A stretch of 64,000 bases of DNA from Taiwanofungus camphoratus (lineage: Eukaryota; Basidiomycota; Agaricomycetes; Polyporales; Taiwanofungaceae). The stretch's first letter is position 1. Every line of letters starts with the position of its first letter. The notes under the pieces are model-generated. The model was not told the origin of the DNA and searched no databases. It worked only from the letters and a program-made list of their open reading frames with translations. The translations under genes and the position numbers were made by a program. Positions 1-10,652 of the stretch are shown in pieces. The stretch covers positions 62,001-126,000 of the forward strand of contig CP021232.1 of NCBI GenBank assembly GCA_003999685.1. Reading direction: 5' to 3'.

Positions 1-985
1 TAGGGGAAAACTTTTCTGTTATTTTAAGACACCATACATCACGTTTATACTACTGTACTACAATGTAAGGCATATTGAGAGTGGCATAGTATGAGTGGTA
101 TCTTAACTACTTGTGTACTATGAACTATGGAGTGGCTCATAGAGGAAGAGTCTACTGTACTGACATCACTAAAAAGGCTGAGACAAAGGAAATGGACTAA
201 GACAAAACCTGCAGCCATAGCATTATTGAGTGCATTGAGTGGCGCGTTGATACATACTATAACACTCCAACCCCAACTGGGTATGACCTAGAGAAGCTGA
301 AAAGCTATAGAACTGTTAGTGTGCAAGGAGAGAGTCAGCAGCAAAGGGTTCTTAATCTCAAATTGGTCAAGAAACATCTTCTAAGGTCTTTGACAATTTA
401 TGATGTGTGTCATGACTGCTTGACATAGCTTTAACATGCTACTATGCTGAACAGTACTAGAGAGTGACTGGACATGAGAACTTAGCTGATATGTGACCCT
501 TCAACTACTGTAGAAGATGGACTTGAGATAGAGACAAGATACTATCACAACCCATCGATGTGACTTGACAAATGTTGAAGGCAGACTAGATGCAATCCTT
601 CAGATACTGTAGAAGGCAGATGATAAGTTGCAACTCTTCAAATATAATTCAAGACAGAGAGCTGCAGTAGAATGTAGTAAGAGACTGAATTGAAGAGGCT
701 TTTCTTGAGCTCTGCAGAGTAGGGAGAAACTTGTTTGTTGTTTTGAGAGACATTGTATATTGCATTTATACTATCATGCTACAATGTAAGATGTATCGAA
801 AGTGGTGTAGTATGAGTGGCATCCTAACTACTTGTGTGCTATGAAGTACGAAGTGGTTTGTAAAAAGAGAGGCTACTGTACTAATGTCACTAGAAGGGAT
901 GAGACAAAGGAATATACATGAAATGGACTTAAAACAAAACCTGTGGCCATAGTGTTATTGAGTGCATCGAGTGGTGCATCATAAC
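1..985 (+). repeat. Repeat R, tandem partial copies (plus orientation)
   Basis: A non-coding repeat unit of about 0.74 kb runs from about 245 to 985. The tail of a preceding copy (1 to about 244) sits directly upstream: positions 1-240 and 721-980 are clearly the same sequence. The unit begins TTGATACATACTATAACA and ends near TCATAACA, so it could be an LTR with TGTT...AACA ends. The other copies, at 14,667-15,715, are on the opposite strand. No open reading frame of note lies inside it. Family unknown; the LTR reading is an inference. Confidence 0.6.
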
Positions 986-2037
986 AGATTGAGCAATACC
1001 AGAGTGGTGAGGCCAGTCATGTGCAAGGATATTTGAGTGGCATTGCATGTGGCATCTTGCATGCAGAGAATATGATATATCAGAATGTTGGACCAGAACT
1101 GACAAAGTGGCTGTGGTGTGATTTGAAGGTATCAGAGGATCTGATACAAGCTGATATCAATAACTGTGAAGCCTCAAATGTGAGAGCCTGACTACAATAG
1201 AAGGTAGCAAGGACTTTAAGAACAATATGTTGTTTGAATAGTGTGAAATCGATGACATTGAGCAAATACCCTCAGATATAAAGTGAGAGGTTGCAAGATA
1301 CAAGTATTGAATTACTAGAATTCAGGTAATCAGATCAAACTTAAGGTCTGACCTATGAAGTACAGGGCCTTATATACATATTCTGCTCTGCACATGGATC
1401 AGGGTATGTGATCTAAGAAGTGCTATGAATAAGCGTAAGTAAGGCAATATGAGTCATCAGACCATATTAGCAATACATATGCATAAGATGGAATGTGAGA
1501 GCAGGTCCCAATATGAGTCAGTGTCTATGAGTAAATGAGGCCTGTCCAGGGCCCGTACAGTAAGCAGCCATAAGTCAATGAACTGCGCATAAAAGCTAGA
1601 CCTATCTGAGGCTCATCTGATAAGTGAAGGGTCACAGGATCAATCTGAGATGTGACCGATAAGACACAAGAGAAAAGAAATTATATCAGGATCTCACTGT
1701 GACATATGGGTTGTATCAGCTGTGTTGAGTGGCATTGAAGGTGTGACAAAGGCTTCAGGGGTGAGTTAGGGTGCTCTGCTGGGCCTAGAAGGGCCTGATG
1801 CCTATCATCTCCTTCTTTTTAAAATTTAGATCATCCTCAGTTCACACATGACGTCTAGAAGTTTGATGGGTGTGACTGGATTGAAGCACTATGAGAACCT
1901 GCACAGTTCTGACCTTCTCATGACTCATGCTGATCACATGCTGTCAAAAAGGATTTAAGCAGAATGACTCAGCCTATTTTTCTTTTTGTGCTTTGTCCTT
2001 TATCTCTTGCCTGACTTTTTGATCCCTTTCTACCACT
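986..2037. other. No gene recognised; AT-rich debris
   Basis: This stretch follows the R repeat and precedes a small spliced gene remnant. I see no coding region, TIR pair or LTR in it. A 61-codon minus-strand frame near 1,080-1,265 has no recognisable motif and is probably chance. Confidence 0.5.
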
Positions 2038-2955
2038 ATGGCTTCTTGCTCTACTACCTCTGCTGTCATTGCTTCACGTGCACAATGCACCCATGACCAC
2101 TGGGTCACAGCCATTGATGCATCATACAATGCCACTGTGAATAACAGAGAGGTTGAAATTTGGGTGCAGGATGTGGCTGACCTCTTGGTGAGTAATGTGT
2201 TCCTTCTTTCTTCTAATGTTGATGTTAACTAGTATCATCCTAGAATACTTATTGCAAAGTTTGTGGGACCACCAAGGATGTCAAGGTCAACGGATGTATT
2301 GTGGTACTCATCAAGGACCTCACCGAGCATGCAGGCAAGTCCTGGTTCTCTTGAGCCTGCAATAAGTGGCTGGCACTTGCCATTGCCATCAATATTGTGA
2401 TTGTATATCATGCAAAGGATGAGAGGTATTGTATAAAAGAGGCACACACCGTGACTGCTGAGATACATCATCAAGAGAAGGAGCATCATCCAGAGAAGGC
2501 TGAGCACTTCACCAAGGAGAAGCAGGAGGTGCAGAGTTGCAGCATCTTGCAGCTACTGAGAGCCCTGCCACTGACTCAACCATCACAATATATCATTCAA
2601 AGGGTAAGGGCATGGCTAGGAAAGGATATGAGGAGCTCCTGGGCTCAGAGGAGGACTCTGTTGAGGTAAGTGCTGTGGTGTTTTCTCTGTTACTTCTTCT
2701 TGTTGAATTTTTTGTAGCAGCCTTCTCAGGGTCATAAGGATATGTCATCATCTTTGGAGGCTGACATGGTCCATATTGTCTGAGCATGGCAAAAGGCTGG
2801 CAAAAAGGTAGTCTTTTACAAATCTTGTTTCTTATTGACTAACCCTGTTTGTAGTATGACCATTGCTGCACCCATACCTGTTACAGAGGTGTCTATGCCT
2901 GTAGTGACTACTGATGATGGTGAGTTGTTGAGTAGTCAGACATGAAGTGTATATG
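2038..2955 (+). pseudogene. Decayed small spliced gene, unknown family
   Basis: A plus-strand frame opens at ATG 2038 (begins MASCSTTSAVIASRAQ) and runs into a good 5' splice site (GTGAGT, about 2,190). More exon-like frames follow, including one with the pair CKVCG near 2,260 and a charged Glu/His/Lys stretch near 2,470-2,530. Two further well-formed introns can be seen: GTAAGT to TTTTTGTAG at about 2,667-2,718, and GTAGTC to TTTGTAG at about 2,808-2,855. Several in-frame stops suggest the copy is dead. I do not recognise the family. The splice sites make it likelier to be an old gene than random sequence, but it could equally be part of a mobile element. Confidence 0.35.
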
Positions 2956-3344
2956 AGGAGCCAGCCTGGCTGGCAACACATACACATCTAAGTCTTCAAC
3001 TGTTAGCCCAATGGTCTTGAGAGAGCTGCAGGCTAAGTCATTATCTAAGTCCTAGTGTAGTCACAAGGATGTAGATGGTTTGAGAAGACCCATTGAATAG
3101 ACAAAGGTATTAGAGTCTAAGCCCAGTCGTGAAGTACAAATGATAATGTCAGTACCAATGCGTACAGTGTAACTAAGGAGAATAAGATTGGAGCGCTCCA
3201 CATTGAGCCGACTCCTTGAGTACTATGGTGGGTTTAGGGCAAGCCAGCCCTCTCTCCCATGGATATTGGTATCTATGTCTACTAAGCATCTATGAGTCAG
3301 AGACCTGAGTGGCCCCTTCTGAGGAATAGTTCATAACTAAGCGG
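2956..3344. other. Spacer before repeat L; nothing recognised
   Basis: Between the gene remnant and the L repeat I see no feature. The last four bases, GCGG at 3341-3344, are part of the probable target duplication of the L repeat. Confidence 0.4.
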
Positions 3345-5101
3345 TGATACGACCTAGGGGACCCTGACACCTAGGGAGTGCTCCGCAACGTGGCTGTGGG
3401 GTAGTGTGATAACTGTGAGAATGTGAGGGTAGGAGCTACAACCTGTATGATACTGGGAAACCTGTATGTCTTGTTTTTTGTAAGTGGGGGAGTAAGGGGT
3501 CAAGGGTCCTGCACAACAGGATCTTGTTTCTAAGTGCTATACGATCCCTAAGGCCTTGCGAGGCCCTCCAAAGTACGCGAAGTTCTTTGAGATTCTGCGA
3601 AGTCCTTCAAAGTTTTAGCTAAATCGCACGAGCTGACTTCGTAGGCTGTATGGAGTTAGGGAGCAATAAGCTAATGGACTATAGTTTCTACTAAGCAGCA
3701 GAGGGTACGAGACTGCTGTGAAGTCCTTTTAGCTAGAGTTAGCTAAAGGGCGTAAGGCTTAGAGGTTTGTTAGAGCGAGGTTTGGCTAGCGTAGGAGACT
3801 TGTCGGAGAGGTCGGATGGTTCGGAGAGCTAATACTTGGAATAGGAATGGGAGAACGAGGTTGCTGGAAGCTCTGAAGTGTCTGATGACTTCAAGGTGTA
3901 GGTTGGAGAGTTCGAGAGCGTAGGGGGAGGTGCTATAGCCTGAAATGAAGGCTATGAAGGAGTTGTAGGGTTATTCGTAGGACGTAGGAATGACGCAACG
4001 TGAGCCTAAGGGTATAACTAAGGCAGAGGCCCACCAAATAGGTGCTATAAGAGGTACTGAAGGGCGCAAAGTCACAGTGACTTCATAGATCGTAGTGCGT
4101 AGTTCGAGAAGCGTAGACGTGGTTTGTAGATATATTGCGAGCATAGACGTAGTTCAAAGGTACTGAAACGGAGCTGGAGTGGAGACTTAGGGGCCTTAGG
4201 ATGGTTTCTAAGGTTGTACTCACAACGCTTTCCTGAGATCGGAGCTACAGGGGAACTTGTATTCCAAAGAGAGAAGCGTGCACTGAGGGGTCTCTGTTGT
4301 ACATAGTAAACTACCTCTGACTAAATAGAGGAGCGTGAGGTGAACTATTCTTGCGCGAAGTGATCCTTACAAGTCCGAAATGTGTACTAAAGCGCATGGG
4401 CTCCGAAGTGAACACGAGGAGGATAGGAACTAAATAGGAACTGAAACAGGGGAACTACGTACAGTAGAAAGGTGACCAAGTTCATTCACGAGGGCAGGAT
4501 AACTATCCGAGAGCAGCCATGCACCGTGATCACCTATCTTAGTGGGCTAAGAGCGCACGAAGTTCTTAGCAGCGGGACTTGGCCTAATCAGGATAGGAGG
4601 TGTCCTAACTGGGTGGAGGGCCATATGGATATGCCCTAGGATGACCTTATGGCATAGGATCGAGACCCATGAGGTGCGCAAGGCTTCCTAAGTCCAACTT
4701 CTGGAACTTCAGATCGTTTCGGAGCCTATTGGAGGTAGCTGCAATTACAAGAGCTAGAAGAGACTTAGCTAAGACTTTTTAGCTAAGCCCAGGATGAGTG
4801 ACGTAGTAGATAGGATCTAGATCCAATGGAACAGTATGGGAGGGCCGGCAGTGTCTGATAGTGGACTTAGCAGGAGTTAGAGACTTCGCGTCTAGCATTC
4901 GAAACTTCGTAGCACCTCGTGTGACTTCGCAAGACTTCGTAGGGTGTTAGGAGGGTTTAGGAAGGAAAGGGGGCATTAGGAATATTATAGGGACCTATCC
5001 CTCCTGTCGTAGGCTGTAGAAGAGTCTTAGAGTGGTCGGTTGGGGGATTAGAAAGCTTCTAAAATCACGATTCGGGGCCCAGGAGGCTACGGGACTCATC
5101 A
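3345..5101 (+). mobile_element. Repeat L, solo-LTR-like element, about 1.76 kb
   Basis: A non-coding block starts TGATACGACCTAGG and ends GACTCATCA, that is TG...CA ends. It is flanked by GCGG on both sides (3341-3344 and 5102-5105); the duplication becomes AGCGG if the last A is shared. A second copy, reverse-complemented, lies at 12,992-14,630. The body is rich in short motifs such as TTAGCTAA and GAAGTCC. No protein-coding frame is present, so this fits a solo LTR of a long-LTR retrotransposon. A large MITE with only a 4-bp inverted end (TGAT/ATCA) is the alternative. The copies have diverged noticeably, so they are not recent. Confidence 0.55.
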
Positions 5102-6125
5102 GCGGATGACAGTCTGCTCATCAAAAATAATGATGATAATTGTAAGTGTACATGACCTGCTAGTCCAGTATAGTGAAGAGAAATGAAAATGTATGTCCAC
5201 ACTGTTACTGCCTTATAACATTACCCCTCTCTCAAAGACTTGTCACCCTGATGATTGAACCCTCGGCTTCTGACCCCTCTTATTCTGGTTCGACCTTGAT
5301 TCATGGTTGCAGAGTGTCAGACTGGTCAGAGGGGATGTTATTGTCACTGTCGTGCATGCAGTTCTCGATCCAATGCCTCATTTGTAGGCACTGTATACAG
5401 AAGAGGGAGTTCACACTTGTCAAGCTAGAGACACCACCAGCAACAAAGTTGGGCAGACCATCAAGTATAGAAGAGGCCTGTGTTCTGGCCTGATGCTGCA
5501 GTGATATCAGATTGTCAATGACACTCATTAGAGAGGTGCGTATGAGGACAGTGAGCAGGTTGTGGGCTGCTCAGCTTGCATCTGTATGGAGGGTGGCCAG
5601 CTGCCACATTGTCAGATTGTTGCCATTTGATCCAAAGCCTGTTTGCCACTATTTGAGTGTGGCCAAGCTGCCAGCTTCTCATGCTACAATGACCAGCATC
5701 TGGTAAATGTTCATCAGCTCTCACAAATCTGGCCATACCAGCAGCTGGGTGTCTATTTCTGGCTGTAGATCAGCATCTACCAGGGCTCAGACAGTGTGAT
5801 GCACAAGCCTACACTGGTTGTATAGATTGTCAGATGCTGCATACAGAGGCACCATCTTTTGAATGTTTCAGTATGGGTGTGCACGTATGTGCTTTGCCTG
5901 TACTCAGAGTGTGAGATCTTGCACTCTTGCTGTGCTGTGATTCAAGTAAATGGATAGCTGTCAGGGGTCTGTATGAGTGGATATTGTAGTGTCATGCCTC
6001 TGCTGAATGTCAGTTGTAAGCAGCTCTGCAGATACAGGTGTACCGGGTGTTGATCTCTGGCCTTGCAGGCAACCTGTTGACCTTCTTATATTCCTCCAGG
6101 AGGTTGGGCAAGTTCATTAAGTCCA
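5102..6125 (-). other. Unassigned coding debris, minus strand
   Basis: Between repeat L and the Tc1 remnant, minus-strand frames look coding-like. The piece at 5,301-5,528 contains CIQCLQMRHWIENC, a cysteine/histidine pattern that could be a worn zinc knuckle. Frames are short and interrupted. I cannot assign a family; gag-like debris or a hitch-hiking gene fragment are both possible. Confidence 0.3.
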
Positions 6126-7105
6126 CCTCAGACTGTCGTATATTGGTGGAGTTCAGCCATCCAACTCATTTGATCAGAAACTGCCATTTTTCACATTGGA
6201 TATGATGTCCATTGCATCTCATTCCTTTTCCACATGCTCTCAAAGCTTCAAATTCCCACTTGAAGGCTTTTCATACCCTGCAAGCCTTGTTTTCAAGTGT
6301 TGCTGAAAATGCTCAATAGGATTAAGGTCAGGAGACTGAGCTGGCCATATTATGACATTAAAATCATAGTCCTAAAACCACCTTTTAGCCCTTTTGCTAG
6401 TGTGCATAGGGTCATTGTCTTGCTGGAAGATGACATCTTAAGAGATTAGACCATAGTAATCAAGTGATCCTTGAAGTTTATCCTTCAAAATGCTGACATA
6501 AAGGTCTGCATCCATCCTCCCATCAATCTTGCATGCCAATCCAACTCCTTCCCAAGTCATACAGCCTCATACCATGACACTCCCTCCATCAAACTTGACT
6601 GTTCCCTTCATCAGTCTGGCACTAAGACCCTCTCCTGGCTTTTTTCATGCCTATTTCTTTCCATCTGACCCAGGCAATTAATTTTGGTCTCATCAGACTA
6701 TATAACCTTCTTCCAATCATTCACAGTCCAGTGCTGATGACTTACAGCAAAGTTCAACCTCTTTTTCTGATGACACTTTGATAGTAGTGGTCATTTTTTC
6801 TTCACCACAGCCTTCATATCTGTTTTTCTCAAAGAATGACAAATGGTCTGTGGGAATTTGGATGTGTTTTTAATATCCTGAAGTGTTTTAGACACTTGAA
6901 CAGCACTTTCAGCCTTTTCAGTGCTAATTAAGCAAATAGCATAATAAATATCAGCATAAAAAAGCTTGGCTGGGTGGTCACCAGAGGACTTTAGAAGGGT
7001 AGGATGAAGTCTAAAGCATATCCTGATGATAGTACTATAATGTAGACCAGTATAGCTGAATATTTGGTGAGCAAATTGACCTATATATGCTGTTTGAAAT
7101 AGGGT
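6126..7105 (-). pseudogene. Tc1/mariner transposase, decayed, near full length
   Basis: Reading the minus strand from about 7,105 downward gives a nearly complete fungal Tc1-type transposase in one frame of about 320 codons. It has an N-terminal helix-turn-helix region (QIFSYTGLHYSTIIRI), then KAVVKKK and HWTVNDWKKVI. The DDE triad is visible: first Asp in SDETKIN (about 6,690-6,703), second in QQDND (about 6,410-6,430), and Glu in SPDLNPIEH (about 6,310-6,340). Exactly 34 residues separate the last two, the DD34E spacing of Tc1. About seven stop codons break it. Each is explained by a single C-to-T or G-to-A transition (TGG to TGA or TAG, CAG to TAG, CAA to TAA, CGA to TGA). No terminal inverted repeats were found, so the element itself looks eroded. 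Confidence 0.85.
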
Positions 7106-7119
7106 ACCCTATTCCAGTC

Positions 7120-8610
7120 AGGTCTGGGAACAAGCTTTCCCATCCTTTTTTGACAATTCTGAGTAGACAGAATTAAAGAGCATCATCAATAACCTATCCA
7201 GGAACTCCATAGATGTTCAATTATCTCACTCCATTGCCTGTTCCTGGGCATGGACATTGTTGGCCTCTGAAAAAACTTGTGAGGTCCGGGAACAAGCTTT
7301 ACTAAGGTCAAATTGTTTGGAAACAAAAGCACAGGCCTTCAGAATGCTTCAAAGCAGGTGTCTGTGCAAGTAGATCATAAAAAAGTTGAATATTGAGCTT
7401 TTGACACTGTGATTACCAGTGACAGAGCACACATTGAGCAAGTGACCTTCTGGTGAGAAATTGATAATTCTGAGAGCACAGATGGAAAGACCTATCAAAA
7501 TGGGATGCAGGGAACAGCAACTGGAGTCCGAAGTAAGCCACAGAGATGTATTCAAATAATGTACTCTACTACATACCTGGAGTCCGAAGTAAGCCACAGA
7601 GATGGGGGCTACTCCGGACTACAGGGCACTATTTATGCTGGTGAGAACAAAGGGCTCCACCACAGAACAATAGAGTCCATCAAAAAGGGAACAATACAAA
7701 CATATGACCCAGCCACAAAACTAAAGTGGCCTGTGTTCAACTCCAATCCAATAGCTCCGCCACTAATGATGTAAGTGGCCCACAGTCTACTGTGGCCACT
7801 CCAAGTCCGGTAGCACTCCAGCTTGACCAAGGGACTGTGGCAGAGCACATTATTGTGACAAGACCATGATCAATAAGCCATGGGGAGGCCAACAGGTGTG
7901 ACATTATCTCACTCCTTTGCTTGTTCCCAGACCTGAACATTATTGAACTATGAAAAATCTTGTGGTGTTCAGAAACAAGCTTTAAAATGGGATATTTGCC
8001 CAAGAACAAAGGCACAGGGCTTAAGAATGTCTCAAAGCAGGTCTGTACACAAGCTGAACATGAACAGTTGAATATTCAGCTCTTGACACTGTGATCACCT
8101 GTCAGGCAGCAGAGATTTGACAAAGTGACATTCTGATAGGATTCTGACAATTCTGAGGGCACAGCATGAAAGAGCATCATCAACAACCCACTGACAGTCT
8201 AATAGATGTGTGATTATCTCACTGCTTTACTTGTTGTCGAACCTGAACATTATATGACTGCAGCAAACCTTGTGGTGTCCTGGAATAAGCTTTAAAATGA
8301 GATATTTGCCCAGGAACAAAGGCACAGACCTTCTCAAGGTCTCAAAGCAGGTCTGTACACAAGCTGGTGATAAACAGTGAAATATTCAGCCCTTGATACT
8401 GTGATTACCTGTTTTTGACAGCGAGTGCAAAAAGGATATTTGCAGTGAGCTGAGAGCTAGACTAAATAGCTGAGGGTAATCTCCATACTTGTAAAGTTTC
8501 AGACCATTCAATATTGGTGAACTTTAATGGCTATATACTGTGATAGAGACCATCTACAATTGTAAAAGTAGACAACTTGTGATGTCCGAGAACAGGCTTT
8601 AAAATGAGAT
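7120..8610 (+). repeat. About 310-bp tandem repeat array, four or so units
   Basis: The phrase GGAACAAGCTTT or a close variant recurs at about 7,128, 7,288, 7,970, 8,283 and 8,585, each time followed by related sequence (for example GATATTTGCCCA, AACAAAGGCACAG, CTCAAAGCAGGTCTG). Spacing is about 300-318 bp once the 368-bp LTR inserted at 7,493 is subtracted; the first interval is a partial unit. Units differ by many substitutions. Function unknown; a satellite-like array inside transposon debris. Confidence 0.7.
7493..7860 (-). mobile_element. Solo LTR of copia family A, with target duplication
   Basis: A 368-bp LTR in minus orientation (on its own strand TGTCACAATA...CATTTTGATA) matches the LTRs of the copia elements at 17.5-21.6 and 25.3-29.0 kb. 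It is flanked by a perfect 5-bp duplication, AGACC, at 7488-7492 and 7861-7865. It interrupts one unit of the 310-bp tandem array; the unit resumes cleanly on the far side. This is a whole solo LTR, left by recombination between the two LTRs of a former full element. Short reading frames inside it are not genes. Confidence 0.9.
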
Positions 8611-10018
8611 TATGAGCTGACAGTCAGATCAGAGTCAATTCAAAGCTAGCACTGGTATGACAGTGAAACAGAGGAGAGACAAATGTGAATAAAAGCAGAA
8701 TCCAGCACTAAGATTGTGAATACAAAAATACATACTGGTAGACCAGCAACAGTGTCAAATATGATAGTAAGGCAACAATCAGCAGTGTGACAACAATTAG
8801 CAGTGAGCTGACAGTGAGGACTGAGTAAGCTAAGAGACAGATGTTAGTGAAAGTCACCAAAGTCACAGAAGTCACATCACTCACTGCAGACTGCAATAAG
8901 TGACTTCCTGAATAGACAATAGTCACATATATCACAAAAAGTAACATCACTCATTGCAGGCTGCAATGAGTGACTGCCCAAATAGAAAAGAGTTACTAAT
9001 GTCACAAAAAGTAACATAAAAAAAAGAGACAGAGAATTGTCACTGCCACTTCCAATTCAAATGATCAGTCACCCATTAATACTTGAACTCAGCTAAAATG
9101 GTTGATGAGACCATTGAAAATGACACAAAGTAAGTGATGTTAATATGACTGAGAATAATATGAGACCACTGATAGAAAGTGTGGGAATCATCACAATTGA
9201 TCAACACCACTGTCAATGACTGAAATTGCCAACACTGACCAGAACTATGAATAATTATCAAAATGACTGAACATCACTCAGAACCACTGAAATCCACCAG
9301 AACCACTACAACCACTGAAATCCACCAGAACCACTACAACCACTGAGAATGATCAGAATGATCAAAACCATCAAGAACCATCAAAATCACTGAAAACCAT
9401 CAAAATCATCAGAATCACTGAGAACCATCAGAATGATCAAACCCACTAAACTTACTGAAAACCACCAGAACCATGCAAACTATCAAAATCACTAGAGTCA
9501 TCAGAAACTACCAAAATCATCAGAACCATCAAAATTATCAGAACCACAAAAACCATCAGAACCACCAAAATCACTAAAAAGCACTAAAATGATCAGAATG
9601 ACTGAGAAGTATTAAAACTATAATGATCACTTAAAATGATCAGAAATGATTGAGATGACTAAAAGAGAGTTGTGAGAGATAATTGGTGAGAAATAGAGAG
9701 TGATAGGAGACTGTATATTATTGAAAAGTGATAGGAGATTGTGCACTCAGAGAAAGTGAGTGAAGATGAGTGTGTGGTAAGTGAGAGTTGTGAAAGATAG
9801 TTGGAGATTAATGAAGAGTGATGAGGAAAGGTTTGTACTAACCAAGAGTGATGGAAGTTAGATTATACTAGTTTTTCTAAACATGTTAGAGTAGGACTAG
9901 AGTTTTCTCTGCAAAAATTGAAAAAATAAGATGAGTGGTATAAATATGAAATAAATAGAAAAAAGCCAAATATATATATGACTGATGAATATAAGATTGA
10001 TGAATTGAAAGAGAGACC
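8611..10018. repeat. Low-complexity and short tandem repeats
   Basis: Two units of about 75-80 bp with GTCACAAAAAGTAACAT and CACTCATTGCAGGCTGCAATG-like cores lie at about 8,860-9,020. From about 9,240 to 9,660 a long degenerate array of ACCATCA, AATCATCAGAACC and related 10-15 bp phrases runs on. After that the DNA is AT-rich with GTGAGAG phrases. No gene was seen. The array units are too irregular and too short for a CRISPR array. Confidence 0.6.
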
Positions 10019-10258
10019 ATATGTTCTTGAATGCATGGACATGAAATCTGTGTATACAAAACTGATTCCATGCATTTGAAAACAGATGAATGCATATTTT
10101 ATAAGTCAAAAACAGAGTCCACATATTTGAGAATGGGTGGATGCAGATTTTGTAAGTCAAAAACAGAGTCTACGTGTTCTCAAATGCATGAACACAGATC
10201 TCATGTATACAAAATCAGTGTCTACATGTTCACAAATGCATGGATTCAGATTTGAGAT
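10019..10258 (+). repeat. About 50-bp minisatellite, five units
   Basis: Five consecutive units of 49-52 bp begin at about 10,019, 10,068, 10,119, 10,169 and 10,221. Each starts CCA/CTA + CATGTT/CATATT and carries a core close to CAAATGCATGGA followed by CAGATTT...AAAACAGAGT. Two further diverged units lie at about 11,819-11,905, inside the coding debris downstream. Confidence 0.65.
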
Positions 10259-10640
10259 CCAATCTGCATTAATAAGTTGACAGATGTGTAGAGCAAGTTT
10301 TTAATGAACACACTCTGTATCTATGCATTCATGAACATGTGAATGTTGATTTAAGTGCAGCATATAGAAGCAATATAAGATAAGATAGGGTGTAGATAAA
10401 GTAGGATGTCATGTGATAATAACCACATATAAAACGAAAAGGCACTGATATTGGATTGATGATCTGATATCTACATGCGAAAAGGTGGCAGATTACAGGA
10501 GGCAAATATTGCAGACACGTAAAAAGATCTCTCAAGTTTCTCTTCTGCTACTACAGCCTGATCTAGGGCTACTAGCAACTTCATACTGCTTTTTTTCATA
10601 ACTGCTATCTCACCATCTGTACTCAAAAATCTGATTTAAG
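10259..10640. other. AT-rich spacer; nothing recognised
   Basis: This lies between the minisatellite and the broken gene. Apart from a faint extra minisatellite-like phrase near 10,325, I see nothing to annotate. Confidence 0.4.
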
Positions 10641-10652
10641 AAACAACAAAAA

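Noticed and set aside
9240-9660. CRISPR-like array of short repeats
   Set aside because: Units are degenerate 10-15 bp phrases without constant repeats or unique spacers, and the organism is a eukaryote.
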